Source of the DNA: Nanobdellota archaeon
Lineage (GTDB): Archaea > Nanobdellota > Nanobdellia > SCGC-AAA011-G17 > VGLX01
Direction of reading: 5' to 3'
NCBI GenBank assembly: GCA_030691925.1
Contig: JAUYDG010000034.1
Span: 1 to 17,925 of the forward strand
Length of the DNA stretch: 17,925 bases
A model generated the notes under the pieces. The model did not search any database. It was not told where the DNA came from and saw only the letters and a list, made by a program, of their open reading frames with translations. The position numbers were made by a program, and so were the translations under genes. Of the stretch, positions 13,887 through 17,925 are shown piece by piece (the stretch's first letter is position 1; every line of letters starts with the position of its first letter).

Positions 13887-15170
13887 TCATTTCTTAAGAA
13901 CAAAAGACCTAGCAGCATCTTCAGGCTCAAAAAAACAAGGAATCCCTACCTTCTCAAGGGCGGACTTGTCAGCATCAGTCATCCAGCAGACAACCAAAGG
14001 CTTCTTCAACTTCTTCTTAAAACTAACAATCTCTTTAACAGTATTTTTAATATCTATCATCTTCTGCTGCGTCATGACTACAACAGCAGCATCAAAAAAA
14101 TCCTTGTTGTTAACTAAGATATCAAAAACGTACTTGAAGCGGTCAGCATCAGCATCCCCAACAATGTCTATAGGGTTGTTATGGCTCCATGCCCTAGGCA
14201 ATTTTTCAAACTTCAAATTCTCAGGCAACTTCACAACGTCAAAGCCGTGCTTCTCGCAGTAATCCGCTGTCAAAGTCCCAGGACCGCCAGCATTAGTAAC
14301 AATAACCACCCTGTTGCCCTCAGGCATCTGCAAGAACTTAGCTTTGCCAAAAGCCTCTTCCAAAGTATCGACAAGTATAACACCTGACTGCTTAAAAGCC
14401 GCCTCGTAAATCTCGTAGCTTCCTGCCAAAGAGCCCGTATGGGACAAAGCTGCTCTCTTGCCAGCCTCGGAACGGCCAGCCTTTATGGCAATGACCGGCT
14501 TCCTGCACTTGCTTACAGTATCCATAAAGCGCCTTCCATCAACCAAACGCTCTACGTAAAGAATTATCACTTCAGTCTTCTTGTCCTTTTCTAGGTATTC
14601 CAAGAAGTCAGAAAAATCTAAATCCAGCATGTTGCCAACGCTGATAAAATAAGAAAACCCGAAATCATGTATCATACTGTAAATCGATATGCCTGCCCAC
14701 AAAGCGCCGCTCTGGGAAATAAAGGCGATGTGCCCATCCTTTGGAGTTTTCAAAGCGAAAGTAGTGTCAATATTCAACGAAGGTATCACCACCCCAAAAC
14801 AATTCGGCCCAAGAATCCTGGCCTTGCCTTTGGTTATCTCTAAAAGCTTCTTCTCACCCTCCTTGTCGCCTATCTCAGAAAAACCTGCGCTAAGGATGAC
14901 AATATATTTTATGTTTTTATCAACGCATTCCTTAACGACTTGGAGAACAGCAGGTGCTGGGACAGCGATCAAAGCCATATCCACTTTCTTAGGGACATCC
15001 AGAATAGACTTGTAACACCTCTTGCCCAGAATCGGCTTGCCTTTGAGATTGACAGGGTATAAGCCGCCTTTAAACTTCTTAAGATTAGCCATCAATGAAT
15101 AGCCTACTTTCTTCCTGTTGTTAGAAGCTCCGATAACAGCAATCGTCTTAGGGTTAAGCAGCTCTCTCAT
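13887..15170 (-). CDS. ADP-forming acyl-CoA (acetyl-CoA) synthetase, alpha subunit
   Basis: A 427-residue protein with the CoA-binding and succinyl-CoA-ligase-like domains of the archaeal ADP-forming enzyme. Motifs seen are the N-terminal nucleotide-fold segment VIGASNNRKKVGYSL, ILGPNCFG (119-126), ISQSGAL, and SHTGSLAG with the phospho-accepting H244. The enzyme converts acyl-CoA, ADP and phosphate into acid, CoA and ATP, the energy-yielding step of archaeal peptide and sugar fermentation. The ATP-grasp (beta) part is not fused and not in the window, so it must be encoded elsewhere. ATG 15170 has the SD GGTGA (15182-15178) 7 nt upstream. Confidence 0.88.
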   Translation of the reverse strand: MRELLNPKTIAVIGASNNRKKVGYSLMANLKKFKGGLYPVNLKGKPILGKRCYKSILDVPKKVDMALIAVPAPAVLQVVKECVDKNIKYIVILSAGFSEIGDKEGEKKLLEITKGKARILGPNCFGVVIPSLNIDTTFALKTPKDGHIAFISQSGALWAGISIYSMIHDFGFSYFISVGNMLDLDFSDFLEYLEKDKKTEVIILYVERLVDGRRFMDTVSKCRKPVIAIKAGRSEAGKRAALSHTGSLAGSYEIYEAAFKQSGVILVDTLEEAFGKAKFLQMPEGNRVVIVTNAGGPGTLTADYCEKHGFDVVKLPENLKFEKLPRAWSHNNPIDIVGDADADRFKYVFDILVNNKDFFDAAVVVMTQQKMIDIKNTVKEIVSFKKKLKKPLVVCWMTDADKSALEKVGIPCFFEPEDAARSFVLKK

Positions 15171-15201
15171 CTTTTTTTCACCATCAATAAAAGAGTTTAG
15201 A

Positions 15202-15211
15202 GTTTATAATA
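15202..15211 (-). promoter_or_regulatory. TATA-like promoter of the acyl-CoA synthetase gene
   Basis: On the minus strand TATTATAAAC is centred about 37 nt before ATG 15170, predicting a leader of about 10 nt that contains the GGTGA SD. Confidence 0.5.
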
Positions 15212-15260
15212 TTTATTTATCTGGAATACCCCATCAGCTTGCTGTAGGGATGTTCACCTC

Positions 15261-16427
15261 TTACATAAGAATAGTAACGACTACACCTACTACAAACACG
15301 CAAATGAGCAGAGCGCTCAAGAAAATATTGTTAGGCAGAGAATATTCAGGCTTCCTATCCCCCAATTTTTTAGCCTTGTAGTGCATGAGGATTATCATAA
15401 TCCCTTCGATGCCTCCGCCGATAGCGCCTATCAATGACAAGACGCGAACAAAAGTCGTAACGTTCAGCAAGACTATCCCCAAAGGTATCATGCATGTCAA
15501 GAGCCATGCTAAGCTCTTTCTCATGCCATAATCATACTGGTACACCCACTTCATGATAAGGGCCATAGCGATAAAAGAGGTGGACATAGAAAAGACGGCA
15601 AACAGGTTGGTGAAAACATTCATGTACTTACCCAAGACCAAGCCGAGGGCTACAGTAACAACGCCCTGCTCAAGAACGTTAAAAGTTTCACCAACAACGC
15701 CAACAACGATGACAGAAAAAAAGGCGTAAACCACCAAAGGTATCAATGTCCCCAAGATTATCGCCTTCTTCAGCTTGCCCTTGCTCCTCTCAAGCACAGC
15801 CTTCATCGGAGGGATAGCACCGCCACTGACAACAGCAAAAAAGATGACACCATAAGGTATGAAAAACTTCGTGATATCAAAGCCCTGATAGTTGTCAAAA
15901 TTTATATGGAATGATGAAAAAAAACATATCAGGAATATCGTAACCATCATCGCCAAGCCTATAACAACCTCAGACTCTGTAATAACCTTAAGGCTGAATA
16001 ATGTAATGATCGCCATTACAACAAAGAATATCATGCTGAAAGCAAAGCTGTCACCACCAAAAATAGCCTTCAAGGCCGCACCCTCACCGATAATATACGC
16101 CACTAAGGCGCCGTTCAGCATGAAAAGCATGGAAAAAGTAAGAATCTTCTTAGCATTACTGCCAAGATACTTCTCAACATAACCAACAAGCTGATGCCTG
16201 CCCTCAGTCCTCAAAGCAATCTCGCCTATGTAAAGGTGCATAAGCATTATGGTAAAACCTATGAAAGCCAATACCAGCATGCCAGTCCAGAAGCCTGCCT
16301 TGTAGATGACATAAGGCATAGCAAGGATACCCGCGCCTATTGCCATTCCGACCATCAAAGCAACAGCCCTGACAAAAGAATCCTCAAAAAAATGAACCTT
16401 AGACTCCAAATACCTTACCGCTTTCAA
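15261..16427 (-). CDS. Amino acid permease (aromatic amino acid / APC-type)
   Basis: A 388-residue integral membrane protein with about 11 hydrophobic helices. The first contains GMAIGAGILAMPY, the unwound-helix substrate motif of the Trp/Tyr permease branch of the APC superfamily. Further family-like features are SGGAIPPMKAVL and IGAIGGGIEGIM. It probably imports an amino acid using an ion gradient; the substrate is not readable. The start is taken as TTG 16427 because GAGGTG (16440-16435) lies 7 nt upstream and no better in-frame start precedes the first helix. It lies 42 nt downstream of the metallopeptidase-like gene on the same strand, so they may share a transcript. Arginine codons are AGA/AGG. 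Confidence 0.85.
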   Translation of the reverse strand: MKAVRYLESKVHFFEDSFVRAVALMVGMAIGAGILAMPYVIYKAGFWTGMLVLAFIGFTIMLMHLYIGEIALRTEGRHQLVGYVEKYLGSNAKKILTFSMLFMLNGALVAYIIGEGAALKAIFGGDSFAFSMIFFVVMAIITLFSLKVITESEVVIGLAMMVTIFLICFFSSFHINFDNYQGFDITKFFIPYGVIFFAVVSGGAIPPMKAVLERSKGKLKKAIILGTLIPLVVYAFFSVIVVGVVGETFNVLEQGVVTVALGLVLGKYMNVFTNLFAVFSMSTSFIAMALIMKWVYQYDYGMRKSLAWLLTCMIPLGIVLLNVTTFVRVLSLIGAIGGGIEGIMIILMHYKAKKLGDRKPEYSLPNNIFLSALLICVFVVGVVVTILM

Positions 16428-16469
16428 GATACGACACCTCTGATTTACAGTATAAGTGATAGAATCCTA

Positions 16470-17375
16470 TTAATATACTTTCTTAAATTCAAAACTGCCG
16501 TCAATCAAGTCTTTATAGATGCCCTTGCCTAACCTTGTTTCATACAAGAGGAATAAAGTGTTTCCAATAGAGTGACCTGTTTGCTTCCTGTATCTTGTCG
16601 CTGTCTCAATTTTAAGCAGGCTTTTACTAGGCGCTATTTCTAGTTTCTTGCACATCCACTGGTAAGTAACCCTAAGCTCAGCCACGCTAAGGTCAAGGTA
16701 ATCATACATGAAAGCCTCGTTATTCTCTTTATTCCTGTAACTGTTAGCGATAAACCTCTGAACGCCCCGCGCATGACCCTCATCAAAATAAGAACGTTTT
16801 GGCAACAAAGACAGGGAGAGCTTCCTTCTTTGGACATGATGCGCATACTCATGGCCCACAACAGGGATAACATCTGCCCTGTACTTATGAAGTGGCGACA
16901 TGATGATAGATCTTGTTAATAGGTTATAACGGCTACTCCCCCTTTCTATAATGTGTAAAAAAAACGCATTCTGTAATAATATAATCCCAAAAAAAGCATT
17001 AGCCGGGTCATATGGGAATTTCAAAAGGCCTTCTATCGTACAAAGAGCGCCAAAACCATACATCCCCAATAAAGGCACTGTGCTTATGTCTGGTTTGAAA
17101 ATGCTGTAATAATCACAAGAAGGCTGAGCAACGTCCGATACGCCCAAAAACCTGTCAACCTCTTCCTTAACACTAAAAAACTCTGCCTTAAGGTCCACTT
17201 TGTTCAGCTTTGGACCGAAATCCAGCGCCTGACTATCCTTCAGATTTTGAATCTTCTTCAGGTATTGCGACTCGTTATCCAGAATGCTTTCCAGAGGAGA
17301 AATATTATCCTTATCAAGCAACAGCTGGATCAGATTAGAATTTTTTAACTTCAACTTATACTCTTTTGTTATCAT
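16470..17375 (-). CDS. Uncharacterised gluzincin-like zinc metallopeptidase
   Basis: This 301-residue protein has a zinc-binding helix VGHEYAHHVQRR (H175, E176, H179). The segment YFDEGHARGVQR follows about 20 residues on, where E199 is placed like the third ligand in gluzincins ('NEGxA' motif). A hydrophobic stretch (about 102-143) may be buried helices or membrane-associated. No signal peptide is seen. I do not recognise a named family; peptidase activity is inferred from the metal site. ATG 17375 lies about 30 nt below a TATA-like box, so the leader is near zero. Position beside the permease may be coincidental or indicate a shared role in peptide use. Confidence 0.7.
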   Translation of the reverse strand: MITKEYKLKLKNSNLIQLLLDKDNISPLESILDNESQYLKKIQNLKDSQALDFGPKLNKVDLKAEFFSVKEEVDRFLGVSDVAQPSCDYYSIFKPDISTVPLLGMYGFGALCTIEGLLKFPYDPANAFFGIILLQNAFFLHIIERGSSRYNLLTRSIIMSPLHKYRADVIPVVGHEYAHHVQRRKLSLSLLPKRSYFDEGHARGVQRFIANSYRNKENNEAFMYDYLDLSVAELRVTYQWMCKKLEIAPSKSLLKIETATRYRKQTGHSIGNTLFLLYETRLGKGIYKDLIDGSFEFKKVY

Positions 17376-17400
17376 CAGTCCAAGAACAGATTTTTGGCTA

Positions 17401-17411
17401 TATTATAAACT
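17401..17411 (-). promoter_or_regulatory. TATA-like promoter of the metallopeptidase-like gene
   Basis: On the minus strand AGTTTATAATA is centred about 30 nt before ATG 17375, giving a near-leaderless start. It forms part of a divergent intergenic region with the aminotransferase gene. Confidence 0.5.
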
Positions 17412-17430
17412 TTTCTTTTTAAAAGTAGGA

Positions 17431-17441
17431 AATTATATAAA
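17431..17441 (+). promoter_or_regulatory. TATA-like promoter of the aminotransferase gene
   Basis: AATTATATAAA is centred about 35 nt before ATG 17471, predicting a leader of roughly 9 nt. It lies back to back with the opposite-strand promoter. Confidence 0.5.
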
Positions 17442-17470
17442 CAAAAAGGCGCTTAATTAATAAGAAAAAG

Positions 17471-17925
17471 ATGGTGGACATCTCAGAAAGAGAAACAGAA
17501 CTTCCTGACGCGATAATAGGCAAGCTTCTAAAGATAGCATCAGAAGACAAGAGCATAGTATCTCTAGGTCCTGGAGAGCCAGACTTTAAACTGCCCAAGC
17601 CTATAGTAAGCTTTGTAAAAAAATATGCTGACAACTGCAATCACTACTCCCCCCCGGGAGGAAGAATAGAGCTCAAAGAGCAGATAATTAAAAAACTGAA
17701 AAAAGATAACAAAATAAAAGCAATCCCGGAAAACATAATAGTGACGTGCGGAAGCCAAGAAGCATTATTATTAGCGACTGCTTGCACCTTAGATGTTTCA
17801 GAACAGATAATACTGCCAGAACCTAGCTTTATGGGATTCTTGCCAACGTTCGAACTCTTCGATGCTAACCCGGTATTTGTACCATTGAAAGAAGAGGAAG
17901 GTTTTGAAATAAACCCAGACGAGGT
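17471..17925 (+). CDS. Class I/II PLP-dependent aminotransferase, 5' part (cut by window end)
   Basis: 151 codons are visible from ATG 17471. They match the N-terminal part of fold-type I aminotransferases: the substrate-arm motif SLGPGEPDF, HYSPPGGRIELKEQI, and VTCGSQEALLLA, where the PLP phosphate contact forms. The rest, including the Schiff-base lysine, is outside the window. An in-frame stop lies just upstream, so 17471 is the first possible start. Such enzymes move amino groups between amino acids and 2-oxo acids. With the neighbouring acyl-CoA synthetase and permease this suggests amino acid catabolism, but a biosynthetic role is equally possible. Confidence 0.85.
   Translation, partial: MVDISERETELPDAIIGKLLKIASEDKSIVSLGPGEPDFKLPKPIVSFVKKYADNCNHYSPPGGRIELKEQIIKKLKKDNKIKAIPENIIVTCGSQEALLLATACTLDVSEQIILPEPSFMGFLPTFELFDANPVFVPLKEEEGFEINPDE

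Noticed and set aside
15253..15260. GAGGTGA SD-like sequence just after the permease stop (minus strand)
   Set aside because: Following ATG or GTG gives only 5-8 codons; treated as chance or a faint gene remnant.

Overview
The window looks like a piece of an archaeal chromosome, most likely from a small-genome DPANN-type lineage; the lineage is an inference from gene content. Starts are often preceded by GGTGA or GAGGTG Shine-Dalgarno (SD) sequences. TATA-like boxes lie 25-40 nt upstream of first genes, and several first genes appear leaderless. Arginine is encoded almost only by AGA/AGG, except in one block. There is an ADP-forming acyl-CoA synthetase alpha subunit and an intein. Genes are dense, with ATGA overlaps inside operons.

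Region 1 (1-3255, plus strand) is an anaerobic deoxynucleotide operon. It starts with the 3' part of nrdD (class III ribonucleotide reductase), which carries the C-terminal half of an intein. The next gene is a separate 58-codon ORF holding only the glycyl-radical segment of NrdD, followed by nrdG (radical-SAM activase). A DUF1858 redox-disulfide protein, an HD-domain phosphohydrolase (YfbR/HDDC2-like) and a HAD phosphatase follow. The split NrdD is the most striking item in the window.

Region 2 (3236-5361, minus) is a three-gene cassette read from a leaderless-type promoter: a small membrane-anchored TPR-like protein, then two paralogous P-loop AAA ATPases, one with a long acidic tail.

Region 3 (5438-10713, minus) holds DUF1385, M16 peptidase and M29 aminopeptidase as one operon. 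An unrecognised 229-residue protein follows an M18 aminopeptidase in a second operon, closed by tandem hairpins and a T tract.

Region 4 (about 10840-13018, plus) looks acquired or rearranged. It contains a leaderless 43-codon ORF resembling the N-terminus of a PD-(D/E)XK-type nuclease. A bacterial-type recJ with foreign codon use comes next, then the C-terminal remnant of a DDE transposase. The block ends with a strong SD that serves a three-codon ORF.

Region 5 (13080-17925) contains a tandem-domain nucleoside 2-deoxyribosyltransferase-like protein on the plus strand. On the minus strand are an ADP-forming acyl-CoA synthetase alpha subunit, an amino acid permease and an uncharacterised zinc-metallopeptidase-like protein. 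The start of a class I/II aminotransferase follows on the plus strand. Peptidases, permease, aminotransferase and acyl-CoA synthetase fit together as peptide and amino acid fermentation with ATP formation, although the window does not show the full pathway.
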